Assembly (NCBI RefSeq): GCF_900177625.1
Contig: NZ_FXAU01000001.1
Span: 860,644-924,643, forward strand
Direction: 5' to 3'
Length of the DNA stretch: 64,000 bases
From: Sphingobacterium psychroaquaticum
GTDB lineage: Bacteria; Bacteroidota; Bacteroidia; Sphingobacteriales; Sphingobacteriaceae
The position numbers and the translations under genes were made by a program. A model generated the notes under the pieces. It saw nothing but the letters and a program-made list of their open reading frames with translations, ran no database searches and was not told the origin of the DNA. Positions 51,489 through 61,257 of this stretch are shown one piece after another. Each line of letters starts with the position of its first letter. Position 1 is the stretch's first letter.

Positions 51489-52004
51489 ATGGCTAAGACA
51501 AAACGCGTCCTTATACCGACAGACTTCACGGTCGGTTCTTTACAGATTGTTTTTGATTATCTCGCACAAAGCGCGGACGAGCCCGTGGATGTAGTGCTGG
51601 TTTGTGGCCAGTCAATCAGCGACTCGATCAGTGAGCTATTGGGATTTTCTAAAGATGATTACCTGGCGAAGGTCCAAAGCTCGGACTTTCTTAAAGCGTG
51701 CCAGCTTCTGCGCGCCCGGTTTGAGCACAAGTTAGTGGATCTATATGCTGACGTTATCTACGGTTCACAGGATCGATATATTCGAAATTACCTGAAAGGG
51801 GGACGTATTGATGAGGTGGTTATGCCTTATGCATATACTTTTTCGAAAACGGATAAGACCCAGGAAGTTATGCGTGCGGTATACCGGAACATAAGGATAG
51901 AAACCCAAAAACTAGTGCATATTGACACGGTGAATACGCATGAAGGTGAGTTAGATAAGGTAGACCACTTGTTTTTTAGAAAGGGATGGAATGTTACGTA
52001 TTAG
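51489..52004 (+). CDS. Universal stress protein-like protein
   Basis: Starting at the ATG at 51489, which gives the usual 'TKRVLIPTDFTVGSLQ' Usp beginning, the 171-residue protein resembles a UspA domain that has diverged. Instead of the G-x-x-G-x-x-x-x-x-x-x-S/T loop, it has 'DRYIRNYLKGGRIDEVVMPY', so nucleotide binding is doubtful. An upstream ATG at 51447 is less likely because the stretch lacks family sequence. The next gene starts inside this one (14-bp overlap). Confidence 0.75.
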   Translation: MAKTKRVLIPTDFTVGSLQIVFDYLAQSADEPVDVVLVCGQSISDSISELLGFSKDDYLAKVQSSDFLKACQLLRARFEHKLVDLYADVIYGSQDRYIRNYLKGGRIDEVVMPYAYTFSKTDKTQEVMRAVYRNIRIETQKLVHIDTVNTHEGELDKVDHLFFRKGWNVTY

Positions 52005-52494
52005 CCGAGATCTGCTCATTAAGCTCACCTATCTTTTGGTTGCTTCCTTGCTTTTTGTGAGTGTGGGCATCATCATGTATGCTGAAAATCCGGAACGTTT
52101 GATTCAAGGGGTTTGGCAGGAAAAAGAGTGGCATTTGGAAAAAGATAATGCACCTCATCAGAATTTGACGGTGGCTATGTTGTCTAAAGGACTTCGTGAT
52201 GAAATATTGCAGGAATTGGAGGAGTTTCATCATGGAGTATGGAAGTTTGATGGTAACCGGGTGATACACCCAGATGGAGGGGTGATTCGCGATGAGATGG
52301 AGTGGTATATTAAAGGAAGGGGACATATTCTGGAATTGCGTCGCGATGGGAAGCCATTGGAAAGTTTTCAGATACAACGTATCGACGAGAATAGTATGGT
52401 GTTGCATCTAAACCTTGATCTTCAGGTAAAAGGTGTTATTAAGATAGTTTTGGAACGTATAGCAGATAGGGAAGAATATGCTAAGAAAGTATAG
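51991..52494 (+). CDS. Membrane-anchored protein with lipocalin-like domain
   Basis: The 167-residue protein starts with an N-terminal membrane anchor ('LLIKLTYLLVASLLFVSVGI') and then a beta-rich part: 'RLIQGVWQEKEWHLEKDN', 'GVWKFDGNRVIHPDG', 'EWYIKGRGHILELRRDGKPL', and 'MVLHLNLDLQVKGVIKIVLE'. The 'GVW' turns recall lipocalin-like or DUF-type barrels in Bacteroidota. It overlaps the upstream Usp-like gene by 14 bp and the downstream DUF1275 gene by 17 bp, so the three form one unit. No function is known. Confidence 0.7.
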   Translation: MLRISRDLLIKLTYLLVASLLFVSVGIIMYAENPERLIQGVWQEKEWHLEKDNAPHQNLTVAMLSKGLRDEILQELEEFHHGVWKFDGNRVIHPDGGVIRDEMEWYIKGRGHILELRRDGKPLESFQIQRIDENSMVLHLNLDLQVKGVIKIVLERIADREEYAKKV

Positions 52495-53224
52495 CAACCA
52501 TAGAACCAATAGTGATAATATCAAGCTGGGCGCTCTTACCGCATTCTCTGCGGGGATGGTGAATGTGATTTCAGTTTGTGTATTTTTTGCATTTACCTCG
52601 AATATTACGGGGTATTATGCCGTTTTGCCGCAAGAAATAGCAAAAGGGAACTGGTACCAGGCCGCTGTTGTCTTGCTTTGGATCCTTTTGTTTTTTTCGG
52701 GAAGTCTCTTATCCAACCTCTTGATTATTCACGGCAAAAGTCGCATGGGGCAGTATGTATCGCATGCTATCCCTGTCATACTGGAGCTCCTCTGTGTACT
52801 TTTCGTGGGGTTGTATCTTGATTTCTTTTATGGTGACAGCCTACAGGAAACGGAGTTTTTGGTCGGAGCGTTGTTATTTGCGATGGGGCTACAGAATGGA
52901 TTAACGGCAAGTATCTCGAATTCGGTGGTCAAAACGACGCACCTTACAGGATTGACCACCGATTTAGCGATTTTAGTTTCTATGTTTACGATACAGGCTA
53001 ACCGATCAAACAAAGCCCTAGTGGACAAGTTTCACCTCTTGTTATCTATTCTGGGTGCTTATTTTGCGGGAGGTTTATTGAGTGGGATTTGTTATGTATA
53101 CTACCATAACTTCACTTTTTATGTCGCTTGTTTTGTATTGCTTATCATCGCGTTATATGATTTTTATAAGTTAGCACGCGTTAAGCAGCTTTTCGCACAT
53201 CGGAAACGAGCATTCGCATCTTAG
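52478..53224 (+). CDS. YoaK/DUF1275 family membrane protein
   Basis: The 248-residue protein has six predicted membrane helices and the DUF1275 pattern 'LGALTAFSAGMVNVISVCVF', 'TSNITGYYAVLPQE', and 'LLFAMGLQNGLTASISNSVV' with 'TTHLTGLTTDLAI'. The function of the family is unknown; a transporter or membrane regulator is likely. It overlaps the upstream gene by 17 bp and ends before a terminator shared with dapA. Confidence 0.85.
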   Translation: MLRKYSNHRTNSDNIKLGALTAFSAGMVNVISVCVFFAFTSNITGYYAVLPQEIAKGNWYQAAVVLLWILLFFSGSLLSNLLIIHGKSRMGQYVSHAIPVILELLCVLFVGLYLDFFYGDSLQETEFLVGALLFAMGLQNGLTASISNSVVKTTHLTGLTTDLAILVSMFTIQANRSNKALVDKFHLLLSILGAYFAGGLLSGICYVYYHNFTFYVACFVLLIIALYDFYKLARVKQLFAHRKRAFAS

Positions 53225-53253
53225 GCAATACGGTTGCGAAGGCTAAAAAAAAG

Positions 53254-53301
53254 CGGCTATGTTTGAATAAGTTAGATCACTAGCTTATTCAAACATAGCC
53301 G
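53254..53301 (-). terminator. 18-bp perfect hairpin, terminator of dapA
   Basis: CGGCTATGTTTGAATAAG (53254-53271) pairs with CTTATTCAAACATAGCCG (53284-53301). On the minus strand a run of T follows the stem, so it ends dapA transcription; it also lies after the DUF1275 gene. Confidence 0.8.
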
Positions 53302-53322
53302 TTATACGTAGATATATAGCCT

Positions 53323-54204
53323 TTAGTTGAGCTGTGCCACTTCTTGACGAATTGCTGTACGCGTAGCTTCGCTAACTGGGAGGAGCGGTAAACGTAGCGC
53401 ATCCGCCGCGATAATGCCTTTCTCTAGCAGGATACATTTTATACCACACGGGTTTGCTTCAACAAAACATAAATCTGTAATGTGTAGTAAACTGTTGTGA
53501 AGCGGACGTGCAGCGACATAATCATTCGTGGCACAAAGCCGCGTTAGTTCCGCTACTTCTGCGGGATAGGCGTTGCCTACCACGGATATGATTCCTACTG
53601 CACCCAAAGCCATCATCGGTAAGGTGGCAGGATCATCACCTGATATCAGTAAAAAGTCAGCCGGTTTATCGCGCATAATTTCACTGAATTGCGCAAAACT
53701 ACCAGATGCCTCTTTCGTTGCCACAATATTTGTAAAATCTTTCGCTAGACGAACCGTTGTTGCGGCCGACATGTTGCTGCCGGTACGTCCCGGTACATTG
53801 TACAAGATAAGGGGAAGCGGACTCGCTTCTGCAACAGCTTTATAGTGCTGGTAGATGCCTTCTTGTGTGGGTTTATTGTAGTACGGCGACACCGAAAGAA
53901 TAGCGCAGTATCCTGAAATATCAAATGCTTTTACTTGCGCAACGATTTCCATGGTGTTGTTACCACCTATACCGGCCACCAAAGGCAGTCTGCCAGCAAC
54001 GTGCTCCGAGGTAAACGCCCAGATACGCTTTCGTTCTTCAGCCGTTAAAGTAGCAGTCTCACCTGTTGTACCCAATACAACCAAGTAATTCATGCCCTTT
54101 TTGATTTGAAAATCAATTAGTTTTGCCAAAGATTCAAAATCCACTGTTCCGTCTGTGTTAAAAGGTGTAATTAAAGCTACACCAGCTCCTCGAAGCTCAT
54201 TCAT
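53323..54204 (-). CDS. dapA: DapA, 4-hydroxy-tetrahydrodipicolinate synthase
   Basis: DapA condenses pyruvate and aspartate semialdehyde in lysine and diaminopimelate synthesis. The 293-residue barrel protein has 'GVALITPFNTDGTVD', 'VVLGTTGETATLT', Tyr135 in 'ILYNVPGRTG', and the Schiff-base Lys164 in 'IVATKEASGSF'. Length and motifs are normal. Its stop is near the hairpin at 53254-53301. It lies downstream of ligA on the same strand (25 bp), possibly co-transcribed. Confidence 0.95.
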   Translation of the reverse strand: MNELRGAGVALITPFNTDGTVDFESLAKLIDFQIKKGMNYLVVLGTTGETATLTAEERKRIWAFTSEHVAGRLPLVAGIGGNNTMEIVAQVKAFDISGYCAILSVSPYYNKPTQEGIYQHYKAVAEASPLPLILYNVPGRTGSNMSAATTVRLAKDFTNIVATKEASGSFAQFSEIMRDKPADFLLISGDDPATLPMMALGAVGIISVVGNAYPAEVAELTRLCATNDYVAARPLHNSLLHITDLCFVEANPCGIKCILLEKGIIAADALRLPLLPVSEATRTAIRQEVAQLN

Positions 54205-54229
54205 GTTTTGTGTTGTTTACTATATAATT

Positions 54230-56287
<2,058 letters not shown>

Positions 56288-56377
56288 TTAAATTAAAAAC
56301 CAACATTTTGTTTACTTCCGCAAACTCCCGAAAGCTCAAATTACCTGATAGAAAACTAATATTCGATGCAGCTTTGT

Positions 56378-57409
56378 TTACTGGAAATTTTCTGCATCCA
56401 ATTGCGAGAATTTTCGGATTTTATTCACATAAAAATTCCATACGATGGACTTTTTGAATATACCAGTTTTGTTCTCCTTGACCGGGTATCGCTTACGTTT
56501 TTTTGCGTTTTTGAAAATATTTAAGAAGAAATATTGATGTGCTCGACTTATCGCCCAGGCGTCTTTGGGTTTTCGATCGGCCAAAAATTTAAGCAATGCG
56601 ACCAAGTCTAACCACAAACGGATAAAAATAATCCATGTAGCCTTAAAGAAGGGATAGTTCTTTTGAACCATCACCAAGTTGTTGCGAAAATTTAGGTAGG
56701 TCTTTTTGGGATTGCTCGTATTTAGCGTTCCGCCCCCAACGTGAAAGACCGTCGACTGCCCGACGTAACCTATACGGTGCCCCATGCGCTTCAGACGCCA
56801 ACAGAGGTCAATTTCTTCCATATGCGCAAAGAAATCTGCGTCAAATCCACCCGCAGCATGCCAGGCCTCAGAACGGATAAACAAGGCCGCGCCCGTAGCC
56901 CAGAAAACTTCTCGATTATCGTCGTATTGCCCTTCATCTGTTTCTACCTCGTTGAACAGGCGTCCCCGACAGAAGGGATAACCAAATTTATCGATATACC
57001 CACCCGCTGCACCGGCGTGCTCAAAGTTGCTTTTTGCATGGTAAGCGCGGATCTTAGGTTGTGCCGCTGCTATATCGGGGTTTTCTTCCATGTAAGCGAT
57101 CACGGGTTCAATCCAGGTAGGTGTGACCTCTACATCCGAATTGAGTAGGACGTAGTAGCTGGCATCCACCTGTTTTAGGACTTCATTATAACCACCGGCA
57201 AAGCCCAAATTCTGACTGTTGCTGATGATGCGTATGGATGGAAAATTCTCTTTTACGAAGGCAACAGAATCATCTGTTGACGCATTGTCGCCTAGGATAA
57301 AATCTATATTAGTATACGTGCTGTTATAAACTGACGGTAGGAATTTCTCTAAGAAAAACCGACCGTTCCAATTTAAGATGACAACAGCGACTTTGGGTGT
57401 TTCTCTCAT
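56378..57409 (-). CDS. Glycosyltransferase family 2 (rhamnosyltransferase-like)
   Basis: Starting at ATG 57409, which overlaps the stop of the upstream acyltransferase gene (ATGA), the protein is 343 residues. It has 'VAVVILNWNGRFFLEKFLPS', 'DFILGDNASTDDSVAFVKEN', 'YVLLNSDVEVTP' (D-x-D-type), and 'FDADFFAHMEEIDLCWRLKR'. This is the GT2 type seen in rhamnosyl- and other envelope sugar transferases. A hydrophobic region (~265-285) may contact the membrane. The coupling to a lipid A-type acyltransferase suggests work on lipid or surface glycans; acceptor unknown. Confidence 0.9.
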   Translation of the reverse strand: MRETPKVAVVILNWNGRFFLEKFLPSVYNSTYTNIDFILGDNASTDDSVAFVKENFPSIRIISNSQNLGFAGGYNEVLKQVDASYYVLLNSDVEVTPTWIEPVIAYMEENPDIAAAQPKIRAYHAKSNFEHAGAAGGYIDKFGYPFCRGRLFNEVETDEGQYDDNREVFWATGAALFIRSEAWHAAGGFDADFFAHMEEIDLCWRLKRMGHRIGYVGQSTVFHVGGGTLNTSNPKKTYLNFRNNLVMVQKNYPFFKATWIIFIRLWLDLVALLKFLADRKPKDAWAISRAHQYFFLNIFKNAKKRKRYPVKENKTGIFKKSIVWNFYVNKIRKFSQLDAENFQ

Positions 57410-58272
57410 TTTCTTCGCTTTCTTTTCCAACGTCTGTGTGACCATAACCAGTATTCCGGTTGTTCTCTGATGCGCTGCTCCGTAAATCTATTGTGTAGCG
57501 CGGTGATTTCGTGCTCCTCGTACTCGGTAGGGTCTTCTACTAATGTAGTGAATTTACAATAATAGTAGCCTCTTTTAGCCTTTCTCCCGATATGACAATA
57601 AACAATTGGGTTCTTGGTCAATCGAGCGATGCGTTCTGTTCCGGTGTATACCAAGGTGTCCTGATTTAGGAATTCCATAAAATAATCAGAGTCTTGATAA
57701 GTAGGCGTTTGATCGGCTACAAACATGCTGATGTGAGGCGTACCCTTTAATCGGATCATATGACGTAGGATTTGCTTCATGGGAACCATGGTTGCGCCAA
57801 ATCGACTACGTAGCGCGTTGTATACTTCGTTGAAATTTTTGTCGTTCAGCGGCTTGTAGATGACCAGACGAGGGTAATCTGTCATCAAGGAAAGACGATG
57901 GATCCCTAATTCCCAATTGCCATAATGCGCGGTAACACCAATTACACCTTTTCCTTTTTTAAAGTGTTTGTACACTTCCTCTGGGTTCAGCAGTTCGATT
58001 CGTTTGATAACCGTGCTGGCTTTAATACTTTTCATCTTGATCGACTCGACGATCAAGTCTGGGAAGAAACGGTAAAAGCGTTTGGCTATTTGTCTTCGTT
58101 CCACTTCCGTTTTCTCGGGAAATGCTTTCCGGAGGTTCTCCATAACCACTCCTTTGCGGTACTTTATCACATAAAACAAAAGCACGAATAGGAGGTCAGA
58201 TATCCCATATAAAATCCAAAAAGGAAGTAACGATATGATATGTAGTAAAGTAGCTATCAGTTTTTGTCTCAT
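57406..58272 (-). CDS. LpxL/HtrB-like lysophospholipid acyltransferase
   Basis: The 288-residue protein (start 58272, M-R-Q-K-L; four codons more are possible) has an N-terminal membrane anchor with 'IISLLPFWILYGISDLLFVL' and a family-typical 'RKAFPEKTEVERRQIAKRFY'. The H-x-x-x-x-D/E-type active site lies in 'GVTAHYGNWELGIHR', followed by 'VADQTPTYQDSDYFMEFLNQ' and 'VYCHIGRKAKRGYYYCKFT'. It transfers an acyl chain to lipid A precursors or a related lipid at the inner membrane. It is co-translated with the glycosyltransferase. Confidence 0.9.
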   Translation of the reverse strand: MRQKLIATLLHIISLLPFWILYGISDLLFVLLFYVIKYRKGVVMENLRKAFPEKTEVERRQIAKRFYRFFPDLIVESIKMKSIKASTVIKRIELLNPEEVYKHFKKGKGVIGVTAHYGNWELGIHRLSLMTDYPRLVIYKPLNDKNFNEVYNALRSRFGATMVPMKQILRHMIRLKGTPHISMFVADQTPTYQDSDYFMEFLNQDTLVYTGTERIARLTKNPIVYCHIGRKAKRGYYYCKFTTLVEDPTEYEEHEITALHNRFTEQRIREQPEYWLWSHRRWKRKRRK

Positions 58273-58296
58273 GGATACGGTCAAATTCCTCGAGTA

Positions 58297-58328
58297 TTGT
58301 ATTAATATGCCTAATTTAATTATTTTTG
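58297..58328 (+). promoter_or_regulatory. Promoter of the wbqC-like gene
   Basis: TTG (58297-58299) and TATTTTTG (58321-58328) are 21 nt apart, close to the Bacteroidota consensus. The ATG follows 20 nt later. Confidence 0.55.
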
Positions 58329-58348
58329 TTCAAAAATAGTCAAATTAC

Positions 58349-58957
58349 ATGGAATCAAAGTTGCTTTTGCCTGCATTTTATTTACCACCGATATCGTACT
58401 TTCATACCATCAAAGAGCATGCGTTGCCGCTGCTCGTGGAGAAGCATGAGAATTACCCGAAACAAACGTATCGGACACGTGCACGCATTGCGACGGCAAA
58501 CGGTGTATTGGAGCTTTTCGTACCGGTGTTACATGGTCGGAAAGAGCATGGGCCGATTAAGGATACAAGGATCAATTATGATCACGATTGGCAACGCCTG
58601 CACTGGTTGAGCTTACAAGCAGCGTACCGTAGTTCGGCTTATTTTGAGTACTATGAAGATGATTTTGTGAAATTCTACAATCAAAAACATAACTTTTTGC
58701 TGGATTTCAATATGGAGCAGCTTGAGCTTTTCTTGAAATGCTTTAAGTTGAAGCGTACGCTTGAATTTACGGGGAGCTATTATACCGCTGATGATGTAAT
58801 TGATCTGCGCAATAGCGTACACCCTAAAAAAGGAAATGCTTGGCCCGATCAGAAACCCTATTACCAGGTTTTTGAAGAAAAACAAGGTTTTATTCCCGAT
58901 TTGAGTGCGGTCGATTTGTTGTTTAACCAAGGACCACAGAGCGGTAGTTATTTATAG
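58349..58957 (+). CDS. WbqC family protein
   Basis: The 202-residue protein has the WbqC pattern: 'LLLPAFYLPPISYFHTIKEH', 'TYRTRARIATANGVLELFVP', and 'YDHDWQRLHWLSLQAAYRSS', with a C-terminal 'YYQVFEEKQGFIPDLSAVDL'. WbqC family members occur in surface polysaccharide loci and in protein export neighbourhoods; their reaction is not settled. A strong bidirectional terminator follows directly. Confidence 0.9.
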   Translation: MESKLLLPAFYLPPISYFHTIKEHALPLLVEKHENYPKQTYRTRARIATANGVLELFVPVLHGRKEHGPIKDTRINYDHDWQRLHWLSLQAAYRSSAYFEYYEDDFVKFYNQKHNFLLDFNMEQLELFLKCFKLKRTLEFTGSYYTADDVIDLRNSVHPKKGNAWPDQKPYYQVFEEKQGFIPDLSAVDLLFNQGPQSGSYL

Positions 58958-59000
58958 AAACGCATAAAAAAGGGGACTAAGTCCCCTTTTTTATGCGTTT
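58958..59000. terminator. Bidirectional terminator between convergent genes
   Basis: AAACGCATAAAAAAGGGGAC (58958-58977) pairs perfectly with GTCCCCTTTTTTATGCGTTT (58981-59000) around a TAA loop. It serves wbqC and the convergent hydrolase, whose stop codon lies inside it. Confidence 0.85.
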
Positions 59001-59821
59001 ATCTCTAACAGAAAGTGGAGTAACAACTTGTTAAACTCTTCCGGGGCTTCAAGATTGGGCAAATGACCGCAATTGGCCATTTCTATATAGTTGCTATTTT
59101 TGATCGCAGAGGCAAGGGCTTGCATGTCTTCTTTGGCCGTTATACGATCCAGCTCACCTCGTATGATAAGAGTCGGACAATCGATGGTCGGTAAGACTGC
59201 CGATGTATCCGTCCGGGAGGCTAAGGCAAGAAGGGTCGCACAAATAGTACGTATACTATTACGTCGGATGCTACTTTTTATCAATTCGACCGCTTCAGGT
59301 TTGCTATCTAAGCTGTTTGGTGCAAAAACTTTCTCGATAAAGCCAATTGCAAACGGGCGCCTTCCATGAGTCAGCACGGCCTGTATACTATCGAACCGTT
59401 TTTGTTTTCCGCTGTCGTCATCTGCTTTGCTATGTGTGTCGGCGAGGATTAAGCCACTAATTTTCTCGGGGTAGAGTTGATATGCGCGTAGTGCGATATA
59501 CCCACCCATGGAAATGCCACATAGAACCACCTTTTCCAGCCCCAATTTTTCGATAAACTCTTTTAGGTCTTTAGCAAATAGATCGACCGAGAAAAAACCG
59601 TGGCCGCTGGTGCTGTTTCCATGTCCACGGATATCCAATGCTATCGCGGTCGTATCGTCTGCGACCTGACTAAGCTGTTGGCGCCACATGTTTTTATTAA
59701 AGGGAAAACCATGTAAGAAGATTATCGTTTTTTTTTCGGTGGCCGTTGCTTTTTTGATGTAGTAATGTAGACTAATGTCTGCCACGCGAAGCTTGTTGCT
59801 TTTGATTAAACGTTCTGCCAT
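58991..59821 (-). CDS. Cytoplasmic alpha/beta hydrolase
   Basis: The 276-residue protein belongs to the alpha/beta hydrolase fold family (3-oxoadipate enol-lactonase-like). It has 'IIFLHGFPFNKNMWRQQL' (oxyanion hole), 'DIRGHGNST', nucleophile Ser104 in 'LCGISMGGYIALRA', an Asp in 'IIRGELDRITAKEDM', and a late His in 'ANCGHLPNLEAPEEF'. The substrate is unknown. No signal peptide. Its stop codon lies within the bidirectional terminator. Confidence 0.9.
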   Translation of the reverse strand: MAERLIKSNKLRVADISLHYYIKKATATEKKTIIFLHGFPFNKNMWRQQLSQVADDTTAIALDIRGHGNSTSGHGFFSVDLFAKDLKEFIEKLGLEKVVLCGISMGGYIALRAYQLYPEKISGLILADTHSKADDDSGKQKRFDSIQAVLTHGRRPFAIGFIEKVFAPNSLDSKPEAVELIKSSIRRNSIRTICATLLALASRTDTSAVLPTIDCPTLIIRGELDRITAKEDMQALASAIKNSNYIEMANCGHLPNLEAPEEFNKLLLHFLLEINA

Positions 59822-59912
59822 TTTTAATGAATTTTTCGTTTAAATGTAATTGTTTTTGAATCAGCAATATAGCGAAAATATGGCTATAAAAGCACTTTTT
59901 TTGCAGAAATAA

Positions 59913-59943
59913 TTTGGAAAAACGGAAAAAGTGCCGATATTTG
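59913..59943 (+). promoter_or_regulatory. Promoter of the first tRNA-Arg
   Basis: TTTG (59913-59916) and GATATTTG (59936-59943) are 19 nt apart; the first base of the -7 box differs from TAnnTTTG. Confidence 0.7.
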
Positions 59944-59983
59944 CATCACCAAAAACAACAACGGTTGTTTGTCGGTAAAAGCC

Positions 59984-60057
59984 GCGCTCATAGCTTAATT
60001 GGATAGAGCACCTGACTACGGATCAGGAGGTTAGGGGTTCGACTCCCTTTGAGCGCA
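59984..60057 (+). tRNA. tRNA-Arg (anticodon ACG), copy 1
   Basis: The acceptor stem GCGCTCA pairs with TGAGCGC, the anticodon stem CCTGA/TCAGG encloses CTACGGA with anticodon ACG, and the T arm contains GGTTCGACTCC. Discriminator A; CCA not encoded. The sequence is identical to copy 2 at 63573-63646. Confidence 0.95.
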
Positions 60058-60060
60058 CAG

Positions 60061-60085
60061 AAAGCCACCATCAGGTGGCTTTTTT
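60061..60085 (+). terminator. Terminator of tRNA-Arg copy 1
   Basis: AAAGCCACC pairs with GGTGGCTTT around ATCA and is followed by T residues. The rest of the gap up to 60336 shows no gene. Confidence 0.85.
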
Positions 60086-60336
60086 GTTTTAGTCCTATAC
60101 AAACCCCTTCGTAAGCTTGTGTTCAATTCCTAGATTAAGACCAAGAGGAACCCGAAATTATACCTAGACGTTGGCGGTTGTAGCAGGAGATTTTTTTTGT
60201 ACTTTAGCGCCAAACTAACAAACATTAATTAAGCTAACTTTTACACTGTATTTCCAGTAAGCTCCTTCTCCTTATAGGGTGAGGGGAAGCTGATTCTCAG
60301 ACAAGCAATCAACCGATAAGAAGTATTTAATAAACA

Positions 60337-61065
60337 ATGAACTGCACGAACTGTAAAACTGAAGTCGATCTTAACTATTGTCCAAAATGTGGGCAACCAA
60401 CCAAGTTAAAGAGAATTGATGGGCACTATATTCTTCATGAAATTGAACACGTACTCCATTTCGAACGTGGTATACTATACACCATAAAAGAACTTATCGT
60501 TAACCCTGGCCAAAATGTAAAGAGCTATCTCGTCGAGAATAGAAGCCGGCTCGTAAAGCCTGTTATATTCATCATCATTACTTCATTAATTTATGCGATA
60601 GCGTACAAGATATTCCATTTTGAGGATGCTTACATAAATTTTAACGGGACAGAAGATGTAAGCAAGATGCCTGTGTCAATTGCCGTTTTCAAGTGGTTGC
60701 AGTCTAATTATGGCTATACGAACATGCTCGTAGGTGTCTTTATGGTGTTTTGGCTCAAATTGTTTTTTAGAAAAGCTAACTATAACTTTTTTGAAATTTT
60801 AATCCTACTCTGTTTTGTATTGGGCATAGGGATGTTGATTTATGCATTTTTCGGAATTGCCGAAGGTTTAATAGGTATTAAGACCATGAAAGTAGGAGGG
60901 ATAGTAGGCTTAATTTATTCGACTTGGGCCATAGGTGATTTTTTTGGTGGTAAAAAAATCATGAAATACTTGAAAGCATTTGCTTCTTATGTTTTAGGAA
61001 TGCTCACCTTTATATTTATTGTCATGCTGGCTACGGTGATCATTGATACCGTAATCTTGAAATAA
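60337..61065 (+). CDS. DUF3667 family membrane protein
   Basis: The 242-residue protein starts with a zinc-ribbon pair (Cys3, Cys6, Cys15, Cys18 in 'MNCTNCKTEVDLNYCPKCGQ') and continues with 'HEIEHVLHFERGILYTIKEL' and 'NPGQNVKSYLVENRSRLVKP', typical of DUF3667. About five membrane helices follow. The family is common in Bacteroidota and has no known function. It is a single gene with a hairpin terminator-like sequence downstream. Confidence 0.9.
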   Translation: MNCTNCKTEVDLNYCPKCGQPTKLKRIDGHYILHEIEHVLHFERGILYTIKELIVNPGQNVKSYLVENRSRLVKPVIFIIITSLIYAIAYKIFHFEDAYINFNGTEDVSKMPVSIAVFKWLQSNYGYTNMLVGVFMVFWLKLFFRKANYNFFEILILLCFVLGIGMLIYAFFGIAEGLIGIKTMKVGGIVGLIYSTWAIGDFFGGKKIMKYLKAFASYVLGMLTFIFIVMLATVIIDTVILK

Positions 61066-61127
61066 GGTATAAGCATTTGGCAGTCAGTATACCCAAGACG
61101 GTTTGCGTGGTAATAGGTGGTGGTAAG

Positions 61128-61164
61128 GTTTATCCAATCACATCTTGAATATGATTGGATAAAC
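61128..61164 (+). terminator. Hairpin after the DUF3667 gene
   Basis: GTTTATCCAATCA (61128-61140) pairs perfectly with TGATTGGATAAAC (61152-61164). No strong T run follows. Confidence 0.6.
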
Positions 61165-61257
61165 TTAAAAGATATATAAAAGAGAAATGATCAGCAAAAG
61201 TCAGAAATGAAGTATAATAGATCTATTGTCAGAAGGTGAAAAAGGAATAAGAGTTTT

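Noticed and set aside
53254..53301. 18-bp perfect inverted repeat as a transposon end
   Set aside because: Arm distance of 12 nt, T run on the dapA side and position after two stops fit a terminator.
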